A stretch of 14,058 nucleotides of DNA from JAXGPF01 sp964463985. GTDB lineage: Bacteria; Verrucomicrobiota; Kiritimatiellia; JAAZAB01. The stretch covers positions 1-14,058 of the forward strand of contig CAYXEK010000092.1 of NCBI GenBank assembly GCA_964463985.1, given 5' to 3'. The notes under the pieces are model-generated. The model was not told the origin of the DNA. It searched no databases and was given only the letters and a program-made list of their open reading frames with translations. Made by a program: the position numbers and the translations under genes. Within the stretch, counting starts at the first letter, position 1. Each line of letters begins with the position of its first letter. This document shows, piece after piece, positions 1 through 7,330 of the stretch.

Positions 1-141
1 CAAAAAACCGGAACTTAAGATTATAAGCAATCTCCAATTTCCTTAAAGAATATCGCCGTTTCCATCTGATAAATTATATCTATGGGATGACAGTAAACCG
101 AATTAGAGATGCGCCCCCGGCAACACTGGAAGCATACATGA
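1..141. other. Left-edge region without a supported gene
   Basis: This AT-rich stretch contains no complete gene I can support. One plus-strand frame is open from 27 to a TAA at 165-167 and has an ATG at 87 that would give a 26-residue peptide. It has no clear ribosome binding site and resembles nothing I recognise. It could be the tail of a gene that ends here through a frameshift, or chance. On the minus strand I see only very short open frames. Confidence 0.3.
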
Positions 142-170
142 TTGACCGGGTGCCCGGGAAAGCATAAGAT
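142..170 (+). promoter_or_regulatory. Candidate sigma-70-type promoter for the MFS gene
   Basis: TTGACC at 142-147 (5 of 6 matches to the -35 consensus) is followed after exactly 17 bases by TAAGAT at 165-170 (4 of 6 matches to the -10 consensus). Transcription would start near 177, about 24 bases before the MFS start codon. The spacer contains the inverted repeat CCGGG-TG-CCCGG (146-157), and the leader contains the perfect palindrome CCGTATACGG (188-197); either could be an operator. A short AGCAT-AAG-ATGCT hairpin followed by GCTTTTT (161-180) overlaps and could instead be a weak terminator. This is consensus matching only. Confidence 0.3.
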
Positions 171-200
171 GCTGCTTTTTAAATTATCCGTATACGGTTT

Positions 201-1340
201 ATGCGTATTTATCTTTGTCCCGCATTATTGGATTGGCTGGTATTCCTGGTTATCTTCGCCGTGCTGTACAGCGCCGGCGAACGCGGGGTCAGCACCATCC
301 GCTGCGCCTGGCTTGGGGGCGCATTCCAGATCAGTTACATGCTGACCAGTCTGGCGGCCGGTTTCATTGTCAACCACCGCAACGCCCGCAGCCTGCTGCT
401 GGGCAGCACTGCGTTCAGCGCTTTGGCCAGCGTGTATTGCCTCTTCATTAAGGCTTATTTCCCGCTGTTAGCCGGCCTGATCTGCCTGAGTTGTTTCATG
501 GCGGTGTTTTTCAATGCCTTCCAGATGTTCATGCGCAACGAGACAATTCCCGGCAGCCTGGCCCGGACGGTAGGCATTTATACCATGGCATGGAGCATCG
601 GCGCCGGCGGAGGGGTTTTATCGGCGGGAATGTTTTACCGGTTCGGCCCGTTCGCGCTTTCCGGCATCGCCCTGGCGGTGGGCGGCATCATGCTGGCGGC
701 GCTGCTTACCTACGCCCCCCGGCAGCATCGGAGCGGCGGCCGGGAAATGGAAGAATTCATGCAGGGCAGCCGGCCGGCCGCCCCGGTCTACATTGTGATC
801 GGGTGGCTGATAATTTTCACTTCCATGTTCGTGCAGCGTCCGTTGCACACTTTTTTCCCGAAAATCAGCGCGGAAATCGGCGTCAGCGCCTCATGGGCAG
901 GTTTGCCGCTGTTTTTAAACATGCTGATACAAGGGCTGGCGGGATTGGCCATGGCCAAATTGCCCGGAGCGCTTTACCGCCGGTTGCCGCTGCTGCTGAT
1001 TCACGGTGTCGGAGTGGCGATCTGTGGATTAATCCTGCTGCAGCCGGACAGTTTGCCGGCAACGTTTATCGGCGTCAGCCTGCTGGGAATCTGCTCCGGG
1101 TCCGCCAGTTTTTTGAGCGTTTATTTCTGCAGCAATTCCGGCAATCGTTCGATGAACATCGGGGTGAATGAATTCCTGGTGGGATTGGGGTCATTCACCG
1201 GTTTATTCGCCGCCGAGTGGCGGATGGCCGCCACGGGCAACCAACATGCTTTATATGCGGTGTTTGCCGTCGGCATGGCTGTATCGGCTTTGATCCAGGC
1301 GGCATTGGCGACCTTGGGCCGGCCGCGAAAGCGGTTGTAG
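201..1340 (+). CDS. MFS transporter, substrate unknown
   Basis: The 379-residue product is almost wholly hydrophobic, with a spacing of segments that fits about 12 transmembrane helices in two bundles. The halves are joined by a polar, presumably cytoplasmic loop at about residues 172-195, as in the major facilitator superfamily. The loop after helix 2 (residues 54-68, GFIVNHRNARSLLLG) resembles MFS motif A, with Gly and basic residues but without the usual Asp. The length is at the short end of the family's usual 380-450. The substrate cannot be read from the sequence; drug or metabolite efflux is common for such short members. The start is the ATG at 201, because an in-frame TAA lies at 180-182 and no other ATG comes between. 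No good ribosome binding site precedes it. The gene converges on the exonuclease gene and is the only plus-strand gene, so it is probably unrelated to the pilus-like operon. Confidence 0.8.
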   Translation: MRIYLCPALLDWLVFLVIFAVLYSAGERGVSTIRCAWLGGAFQISYMLTSLAAGFIVNHRNARSLLLGSTAFSALASVYCLFIKAYFPLLAGLICLSCFMAVFFNAFQMFMRNETIPGSLARTVGIYTMAWSIGAGGGVLSAGMFYRFGPFALSGIALAVGGIMLAALLTYAPRQHRSGGREMEEFMQGSRPAAPVYIVIGWLIIFTSMFVQRPLHTFFPKISAEIGVSASWAGLPLFLNMLIQGLAGLAMAKLPGALYRRLPLLLIHGVGVAICGLILLQPDSLPATFIGVSLLGICSGSASFLSVYFCSNSGNRSMNIGVNEFLVGLGSFTGLFAAEWRMAATGNQHALYAVFAVGMAVSALIQAALATLGRPRKRL

Positions 1341-1452
1341 CCGCGGCCGTTGACCGCGGCGACAGACACCCTGCGGCTCACCTTAGGTTCGCCCTCCATC
1401 AAATAATACGCCGTCTATGCGCGAAGCTGGAGGGCGAGGCTGTGCCGAGCCG
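1323..1452. repeat. Palindrome cluster between convergent genes
   Basis: Several inverted repeats sit at the end of the MFS gene and in the convergent gap. They are CCGC-GAAA-GCGG (1323-1334, a GNRA-type tetraloop over the last codons), GCCGCGG-7 nt-CCGCGGC (1340-1360), and a long imperfect stem. In the long stem, CGGCTC (1374-1379) and TCGCCCTCCA (1389-1398) pair with TGGAGGGCGA (1428-1437) and GAGCCG (1447-1452). Position suggests a bidirectional transcription stop, but there is no T-tract on either strand, so it would not be a classical intrinsic terminator. It could equally be a dispersed intergenic repeat. Confidence 0.6.
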
Positions 1453-1484
1453 TTGGTTGACGGGCAGGTCAAGCACCTTGCGGC

Positions 1485-2354
1485 TTAAAACAGCGTAGGC
1501 GCCGACAGCTCGCGCGCCAGGCCGTGCAAATCGTATGCTTGGCAAAACTCCAGGAGACGGCCGGTTGCCGGGGGTTGGATGCGCAATTCTTCCAGCGCCG
1601 GCAAACCGGGCAAATCCAAAGGCAAGCGCATCATCCGCAAATTGCGGCGCGCGGTTTCGCCGTGCTGTGCCAGCGCCTGCCTGGATTTTTCCGGCTGCAA
1701 TCCGCCCAGATGCGCCAGCAGACTTTCCAGGTCCGGCCATTGCGCCAGCCAGCGCGACGCCGTTTTAGGACCGATGCCCGGCACGCCGGGAATGTTGTCC
1801 GCCGCATCGCCCACCAGCGCCAGCCAGTCCGGAATCTGATCCGGCCGGACGCCCGTGCGCGCGGACACGGCAGCCGGGTTGATTTTTTCCTCAATCTTAT
1901 TGGGAGCAATCAACGCGGCTTTATCGGAAACGACCTGCATCAAATCCTTGTCGGCCGTTACGACCAGGGCTTCCATCCCTGCTGCCGCTCCGCGGTCGGC
2001 CAGTACGGCGAGGATATCATCCGCTTCCAGCGCGTCCCGGCGCACGGAAGCCATGCCGGCAAATTGCAGGTATTCCTTGATTAACGGCAATTGCGCGCGC
2101 ATGGAATCCGGCATGGGCGGGCGCTGGGCTTTGTACGCCGGCAGCAATTCACGTCTTTCCGGCGGGATACCGCCGTCAAAAACCACGGCGCAGAAATCAG
2201 GCTGCCAGTACTGATGCAGATGCCGGACGGTCTTGATGAAGCCCAGCAGCGCATTGGTGGGCGTGCCGTCCCGGGTGGAAAGGGGGGGGATGGCATGGAA
2301 AGCCCGGTAAACCAGCCCCAAGGCGTCAACCAGCATCAAGCGTGAGGGCTGCAT
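1485..2354 (-). CDS. Stand-alone 5'-3' exonuclease (DNA polymerase I type)
   Basis: The 289-residue protein matches the N-terminal 5' nuclease domain of DNA polymerase I, a FEN-family enzyme that removes 5' flaps and RNA primers using two metal ions. Metal ligands are visible in family order: D10 (LMLVDALGL), D60 (VVFDGG), E110/D112/D113 (LEADD), D135/D137 (VTADKDLMQ) and D183/D186. A helix-hairpin-helix DNA-binding motif (GVPGIGPKTAS, 190-200) follows. The arch residues RRELLPAYKAQR (67-78) correspond to the helical-arch segment. The protein ends where the polymerase I proofreading and polymerase domains would begin, so this is a single-domain nuclease like bacterial ExoIX/Xni or a split PolA. 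It starts only 13 bases after the secretin stop and is probably the last gene of the operon, although a role in a pilus-like machine is not obvious. All key acidic residues are present, so activity is expected. Confidence 0.9.
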   Translation of the reverse strand: MQPSRLMLVDALGLVYRAFHAIPPLSTRDGTPTNALLGFIKTVRHLHQYWQPDFCAVVFDGGIPPERRELLPAYKAQRPPMPDSMRAQLPLIKEYLQFAGMASVRRDALEADDILAVLADRGAAAGMEALVVTADKDLMQVVSDKAALIAPNKIEEKINPAAVSARTGVRPDQIPDWLALVGDAADNIPGVPGIGPKTASRWLAQWPDLESLLAHLGGLQPEKSRQALAQHGETARRNLRMMRLPLDLPGLPALEELRIQPPATGRLLEFCQAYDLHGLARELSAPTLF

Positions 2355-2367
2355 TTCGATGGCCAGG

Positions 2368-5331
2368 CTAAGGCGCCGCCGCGCCGGCGGCCGCTACGGT
2401 GGCGGCGCCGCCGGCCGGTGCGGGAATGCCGGCGCCGTTGTCCTTGTTGATTTTATTGCCGGCGGGATCCACCAGATTGGCGGTCACGAAAATCAGCAGG
2501 TTGCGTTTCACGCTGCGGTCAGTCTGGCTGCGGAACAGGTAGCCCAGCAGGGGAATATCGCCCAGGAACGGCACCTTGTCCTCGGTGGTTTCCTGACTTT
2601 CCGTGATCAAGCCGCCCATGACAACCGTCTGGCCGTCCCAGATGGAAATGCTGGTGGTAATCGTGCGGCTATGGAAGATAGGCTGCTGCAAATCCATGTC
2701 CACCAAGCCGCCGCGGCCGTCGGATATCTTGGACCCGTAATTGATCCACTCGTACAATTCCGTCACCTGGGGCAGCATGATCAGGTCAATCGTATAATTA
2801 TCCGGCCCGACGGTGGGAGTCACGTTAAGGATCACACCCAAGTCGCGCTCTTCGAAACCGGTGGGCGTGACAAAAGCCGGGCTGAAACTCTGCGCGCCGG
2901 TGGTGCCCAGGGTCTGGGCGGGGGTAATTTCGTAATCGGTGGGATAGATCAACTCGCGCACCACCTTGATTTCGGCGTTGGAGCCGGTGCGGGTGGTGAC
3001 CTTGGGCGCCGAAAGCAGGTTGGATCCGCTGCGCTGTTCCAGGGCATGCAGGATCATGGTGAGCTGCGGACTGGTCAACACGCTGGAAATGGAAAGGATG
3101 CCGGCCGTCGTGCCGCCGGGAGCGGCGACGATGCTGTCGCCTACCCCGCCCAGGTACCGCAATCCCTTGGTCATGTCATTCTGGTTGAGCTGGACGCGCT
3201 CGCGGGCGCTTGGCGGCAGGGACGATTGCGAAGCGTTTTGGGCGATGATCCAGTTATCATTCAAAAGCCATTCGATTCCCAGTTCTTCCAGATCCGTCTG
3301 CTGCACTTCCACGAAGCGCGCTTCGATTTCGACCTGAATCGGCACGACGTTCAACATGTTTAAAATGCGTTCGAATTTTTCCAGGTTTTCACCGGTATTG
3401 GAAACAATCATCAAATTCAGGCTGGGCTTGTAAACAATCGCCGTGCCCTCCGGGAAAGGCACGCCGGCTTCGACAAAAAACTGCTTGATATCGCCGGAGC
3501 CGCCGGCCGGCTGACCGCCCGCCGGAGCGCCCAGATCGAACAGTCCGCCGCCTCCGCCGGAAGAAGGCGCGGCGGAGAGAATATGCTCGCTGATGACGCC
3601 GGGCTGGACTTTATAAGTGCGGGTGATGACATCCCCCACCACTACATCCACGGGCGTGATTACCAACACGTCGTTTTCGATGCGGTATTTCAAGCCGGTC
3701 ATTTCCGTGATGAACTTTATGGCATCCAGCAGGTAAACGTTGCGCAGGGTCAAGGTGACGGTCGGCACGCCGGCAGCGGCGCCGGCCGCCGGTTCCGCGG
3801 GCATGGCGAAGGGATCGGTTTCCTGGGCGGCGGGCGCAGCCGCCGTCACCGCCGCGCCGGGACGCTGCAGGTTCAAGACAATATTCACACCGCGTTCGGT
3901 TTCCGGAGATTCCTTGTCCGCCGCCTGCGCCTGCTGGTTAATATAGTCTATCACATCGTGGATATTCGCCGCGCGGAAATCCAACTGGGGGATGATGATG
4001 CTGTTCAGTTTTTCCAGCAGGCGCCGGCTGCCGGGGCGGACAGCGCCAATGCCCGTATCCACTTCGCTGCGCTGGGCGACGGTGCGCTTGACGGGGGGGG
4101 TCCAGGTATCGCGCACCTGGGTGACCATTTCCGATTGGAACCGGTCCATCTGCTCGGTTTCCTTACGGAAGCGCCGTTCGGCCAGGCGTTTCAACTGGGC
4201 CGCGGCGTCGGAATTAAGGGGCTCAGCCTGCAACACGGTTTGAAATTCATCATGGGCTTTTTCAAACTCATTGACGGACATGTACTGGTTGCCGCGTTCC
4301 AAAGCCGTCCGGATATCCTTCGCCTTGGCCTGATATTCCGGCGTTTTCCGCACATGCACGGGGCGGGCGGCCATTTCCTGGCGGCGGATTTCATCTTCGC
4401 GGATCCGCTCGATCAGGCGCATGGCCTTGGCATGACCGGGATAATATCCCAGCGCGCGGCGCAAGGCGTTGCGCGCTTCCGCCAGGTTGTCTTCGCGGTA
4501 ATAATTCAGGGCCATACGGTATTCGCATTCGGCTTGATCCATCCGGGCCTGGTTGCGGATTTCAACCGTGTGGGGGCGCTTGGGCATCAATTCCAGCGCC
4601 TGGCTGTAAAATTTCAAGGCCGCCTCAAACTCATTGCGCGCCAGGGCAGCCTGGCCCTGGTTGAAATTCTGCAGGCCTTCGACTTCCAAAGCCTGGCGCC
4701 GCACTTCTTCCTGGACCGCCAGCGCCGCTTCGGGAGTCAACGGCTCGGCGGGAACAGCAGCGGCAGCAGCGGGGACGTGGGAAGCGGCCGGCGCGGTTTC
4801 CACTGTCGCCGGTGCGGGTGCGCGTGTTTCCCGGCCAAACCAACGCTGCCAGAACCAGGGTTTATGTTCACTGGCCGCCGGCGTTTCCGCCGCAGGGGCC
4901 GGGACGGCGGCCGGTGCGCCGTTGCCCACGGTGCGGTCAATTTCAAACTCCGCCGCCGGGGCGGCGGCGGGCGGAGGGGCCGGCGCGGTTTCGGAAGTTA
5001 TGGCTGCTTCAGCAGGCTTCAATTCTGCCGGCGGCGCCGCCGGCGGGGTTTCAGTGGCGGCTGCGGGGGCCGGAACGGGTTCGACAGGCGCTGCCGGTTC
5101 TTCCGGGGCGGCGGCCGCCACAGGGGCGATCGGAGCGGCTTCAGCCGGTGCTGGTTCAGCGGGGACTGGCTCCGGCGGCGGCGCGCCGGATTCCGGACCG
5201 GAACTTTCATCGGCGCCAACCGCCGGCACGGCGGATGCGGGCCCGTTTTCCTGGGCGTTCATATTCTGGATGCAACCCAAAAACGCCAAGCTCAACAGTA
5301 AAGCCATAAAGCGAACATAGCTCATTTTCAT
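2368..5331 (-). CDS. TPR-secretin outer-membrane pore, Amuc_1098-like
   Basis: This is a 987-residue secretin, the gated outer-membrane ring of type IV pilus and type II secretion systems. Order of parts: signal sequence (1-26, with a Cys at 20 after LAFLG that is an imperfect lipobox); a long Pro/Ala/Glu-rich linker (about 30-200) broken by an aromatic basic island (HKPWFWQRWFGRE, 156-168); TPR-like helices (about 205-400); periplasmic N-domains (about 445-665); and the secretin barrel domain (about 750-950) with the signature VPFLGDIPLLGYLFRS (920-935). An Ala/Gly/Pro tail follows. The frame is open up to an ATG at 5379, but that would overlap the previous gene by 38 bases. The ATG at 5331, 10 bases after that gene's stop and directly before a good signal sequence, is preferred; the ATG at 5325 is also possible. 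The TPR-plus-secretin layout and the position next to Amuc_1099/1100-like genes match Amuc_1098 of Akkermansia, often named a type IV pilus outer-membrane protein. Confidence 0.92.
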   Translation of the reverse strand: MKMSYVRFMALLLSLAFLGCIQNMNAQENGPASAVPAVGADESSGPESGAPPPEPVPAEPAPAEAAPIAPVAAAAPEEPAAPVEPVPAPAAATETPPAAPPAELKPAEAAITSETAPAPPPAAAPAAEFEIDRTVGNGAPAAVPAPAAETPAASEHKPWFWQRWFGRETRAPAPATVETAPAASHVPAAAAAVPAEPLTPEAALAVQEEVRRQALEVEGLQNFNQGQAALARNEFEAALKFYSQALELMPKRPHTVEIRNQARMDQAECEYRMALNYYREDNLAEARNALRRALGYYPGHAKAMRLIERIREDEIRRQEMAARPVHVRKTPEYQAKAKDIRTALERGNQYMSVNEFEKAHDEFQTVLQAEPLNSDAAAQLKRLAERRFRKETEQMDRFQSEMVTQVRDTWTPPVKRTVAQRSEVDTGIGAVRPGSRRLLEKLNSIIIPQLDFRAANIHDVIDYINQQAQAADKESPETERGVNIVLNLQRPGAAVTAAAPAAQETDPFAMPAEPAAGAAAGVPTVTLTLRNVYLLDAIKFITEMTGLKYRIENDVLVITPVDVVVGDVITRTYKVQPGVISEHILSAAPSSGGGGGLFDLGAPAGGQPAGGSGDIKQFFVEAGVPFPEGTAIVYKPSLNLMIVSNTGENLEKFERILNMLNVVPIQVEIEARFVEVQQTDLEELGIEWLLNDNWIIAQNASQSSLPPSARERVQLNQNDMTKGLRYLGGVGDSIVAAPGGTTAGILSISSVLTSPQLTMILHALEQRSGSNLLSAPKVTTRTGSNAEIKVVRELIYPTDYEITPAQTLGTTGAQSFSPAFVTPTGFEERDLGVILNVTPTVGPDNYTIDLIMLPQVTELYEWINYGSKISDGRGGLVDMDLQQPIFHSRTITTSISIWDGQTVVMGGLITESQETTEDKVPFLGDIPLLGYLFRSQTDRSVKRNLLIFVTANLVDPAGNKINKDNGAGIPAPAGGAATVAAAGAAAP

Positions 5332-5341
5332 GAATCTTTCG

Positions 5342-6361
5342 TCACAATTTGATCCGGGTTTTATCGCCGGATAATTCATTTAATACTACAATGGCATCCT
5401 CTTGAATGTCAATCAATTTGTAATCAACATTCTTCAAGGAAAACCGGGACCCCACCCGCACCCGCAGTTCGGAATTATCAAAATTATTGAATAACAAAGC
5501 CATCAATTCCCCCTGTCCCATGCCGCGCCCCAGCACGAGCGGCGACTCGCGGCCGTCTTTGCGCAGCCGCAGGATGGATTGATCCACGTTGATGGGCAGA
5601 TTGCCGCGCATCACCTTCACAACCCGCGGATCAAACCCGGCCACCTCGTAGCCTTCCACGGTGTCGCCCAGGCGGACGTAATAATCGCGGTGCGTGCGAT
5701 TATTGCGCACGGTAAACAAAACGTCATTGGTGGTCAGGCGCTGCACGCCCTGGAAACTCAGCGGCATGGGCATGCGGCCGATCCGCGTCAATTTCAATTT
5801 CGTCAGGGGCGATGGAAATGACCGCGGTTTGCCCGGATCGGTTTTATGGGCATACTCCTCGAGATTGGTAAATCCGTCGGCGTCCTGGTCCAGGCTGGCG
5901 TCATCCTGCAGCGGATTAAGGCCGTATTGCTTCTCCCATTCGTCCGGCAGGCCGTCGCCGTCGCTGTCCTTGTCGGCCTGTGCCTGGGGGATCACCGGTT
6001 GCTCGGCGCCGCAATTCTTGTACGGGCAAATCTTCGCGTCGAAGGGAATCGGACGCCGGCATTGCACGCAGGCGGTGCGAACTTCCGCCACCAGCATGCG
6101 GGCGGCGCGCGGAGCGGCCTGATAAGGTTGCGCCACAGCTTCAATGGCGTCATGCATCTCGCGCAAATCCAGCGGCGCAACCTGCTTGGCGGCGGCCGCC
6201 GGCTGTTCCCATTGCGCGGCCGACAACTCGCGCTTTTCGCGTTCCAGAAACATCAGCAACAGCACCACGGAAAGCAGCAGGCCCGACAAAGCCGTAAACA
6301 AAGCCAGTTTATCGTAGTACGACCTGACCCATTCCCTGAAGTTTTTCAAATCCAAATTCAT
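5342..6361 (-). CDS. Amuc_1099-like pilus-system protein with Cys cluster and TSP3-like motifs
   Basis: This 339-residue bitopic protein has an 18-residue N-terminal segment, one transmembrane helix (about 19-39) and a large remainder that should be periplasmic. After the helix come four cysteines in zinc-ribbon spacing (C98, C101, C112, C117; CVQC and CPYKNC). Next are two calcium-binding thrombospondin type 3-like repeats (DSDGDGLPDEWE, about 132-143, and DQDADGFTNLEEY, about 158-170). A beta-rich C-terminal domain (about 190-339) resembles the PilP/GspC-type domains that contact secretins. Position between the secretin and the Amuc_1100-like gene matches Amuc_1099. It starts 21 bases after the preceding stop and ends 10 bases before the secretin start, so all three are probably cotranscribed. 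The PilP-like role is inferred from context. The Cys cluster could bind zinc or form disulfides. Confidence 0.75.
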   Translation of the reverse strand: MNLDLKNFREWVRSYYDKLALFTALSGLLLSVVLLLMFLEREKRELSAAQWEQPAAAAKQVAPLDLREMHDAIEAVAQPYQAAPRAARMLVAEVRTACVQCRRPIPFDAKICPYKNCGAEQPVIPQAQADKDSDGDGLPDEWEKQYGLNPLQDDASLDQDADGFTNLEEYAHKTDPGKPRSFPSPLTKLKLTRIGRMPMPLSFQGVQRLTTNDVLFTVRNNRTHRDYYVRLGDTVEGYEVAGFDPRVVKVMRGNLPINVDQSILRLRKDGRESPLVLGRGMGQGELMALLFNNFDNSELRVRVGSRFSLKNVDYKLIDIQEDAIVVLNELSGDKTRIKL

Positions 6362-6382
6362 AAGTTCACGCTGCCGCGCGCA

Positions 6383-7330
6383 TCAAACATGGCCGGCGTC
6401 ATCCCAGGGCAACGACGGCGCAAATTGATACACATCCATGACAATGCGGGCTTCGATATCCTCACGTCCGATCACCACCGGCCGTTCGCGCGGATCGGCC
6501 GGCGCCGTTGCGTCCGGCTGTTCCGTCCCTTCGTCCTGCGCCGCCGGTTGACCCTGAAGTCCCGGGCGGGAATTTTTCAATTCCACCGAGGTTACCACGG
6601 TGAACATCGGCAAAGCCGCCACCTTGTTTAAAAACAACATGACTGCCGGTTCGCTGCCGCGCAGAGTCACGGTAAAATGCTGGCTTTTAAACAAGGCGCC
6701 GTCATCTTCGCCGGCCGCGTCATCTTCCGGCGCGCCCGCCGGGGCGCTGCGGCCGCGCCGGCCGGCGGCATTATTGGCTGCCGCGCCCGCATCTTCAAAC
6801 TCCTCGCGGGACAGATCCAGCAACTCCGTTATGCGCGACTGCATGACGGCTTCGCACAGGGTTTCCATGATCTGGAGCTGCTGCACCAGGCGCGGGATAT
6901 CCGGCGAAGCCGGCATCTGGCCGCCGGCATACTTGGCAAAGCCGAAGGTGAAGTCCTGCGGCAAGGCCACGCGGCTGGCGGCGAACCCCGCCCGCAAACG
7001 CCGGAGCGTGTTTTCCAGCAAAGGAATAAAATCCGAATCGCCCATGGGACGCGGCAGCACCTGCCCTTCCCGCAGCCGGTCATTCAACTCGTTGTACGCA
7101 TCCAGCAATTCATGGTAATTCTCTTTGGCCAGGGCGACGTTATCTTCCGAGGGAAACGGATCGCGGTTTTTCAACTGGGCGAGGCGGGCGGAGGCCGACT
7201 GCAGGTTGCGCTTGGCGGCATTGAATTCGCCTACCGAAACCGCCAACCGCCAGACCGCCGCCCCCAGCAAAAGCAGCAAGACTGCCGCAACCGCCATGAG
7301 CCATTTATTTTTTAAAAGCAACGATTTCAT
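6383..7330 (-). CDS. Amuc_1100-like pilus-associated protein
   Basis: This 315-residue protein has a short basic cytoplasmic start, one transmembrane helix (about 11-33), a helical coiled segment (about 35-90), then two alpha/beta stretches (about 97-175 and 215-300) separated by an acidic and Gly/Arg-rich linker (180-213). This is the layout of PilO/GspM-type alignment proteins and of Amuc_1100 of A. muciniphila. It is also close to Amuc_1100 in length (about 317 residues by memory) and in the final strand pattern (DIEARIVMDVYQFAPS). Overall identity to Amuc_1100 looks low, so homology rests on architecture plus the conserved gene order. The ATG overlaps the TGA of the PilM-like gene by four bases (ATGA), indicating translational coupling. 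Amuc_1100 is known for TLR2 signalling; nothing here shows that this homologue shares that activity. Confidence 0.72.
   Translation of the reverse strand: MKSLLLKNKWLMAVAAVLLLLLGAAVWRLAVSVGEFNAAKRNLQSASARLAQLKNRDPFPSEDNVALAKENYHELLDAYNELNDRLREGQVLPRPMGDSDFIPLLENTLRRLRAGFAASRVALPQDFTFGFAKYAGGQMPASPDIPRLVQQLQIMETLCEAVMQSRITELLDLSREEFEDAGAAANNAAGRRGRSAPAGAPEDDAAGEDDGALFKSQHFTVTLRGSEPAVMLFLNKVAALPMFTVVTSVELKNSRPGLQGQPAAQDEGTEQPDATAPADPRERPVVIGREDIEARIVMDVYQFAPSLPWDDAGHV

Noticed and set aside
161..180. Intrinsic terminator from AGCAT-AAG-ATGCT followed by GCTTTTT
   Set aside because: The stem is only five AT-rich pairs with a three-base loop, and no upstream gene needing termination is established; the promoter reading is at least as good.
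3583..5301. A 572-codon plus-strand open frame antisense to the secretin gene, and similar long antisense frames over most minus-strand genes
   Set aside because: The translations are Gly/Arg/His-rich without recognisable domains and arise from high GC and codon bias of the opposite strand, where clear domain-bearing proteins are encoded.
5332..5379. Longer secretin start at 5379
   Set aside because: It would place 16 polar residues before the signal sequence and overlap the previous gene by 38 bases; the ATG at 5331 leads directly into the signal peptide.
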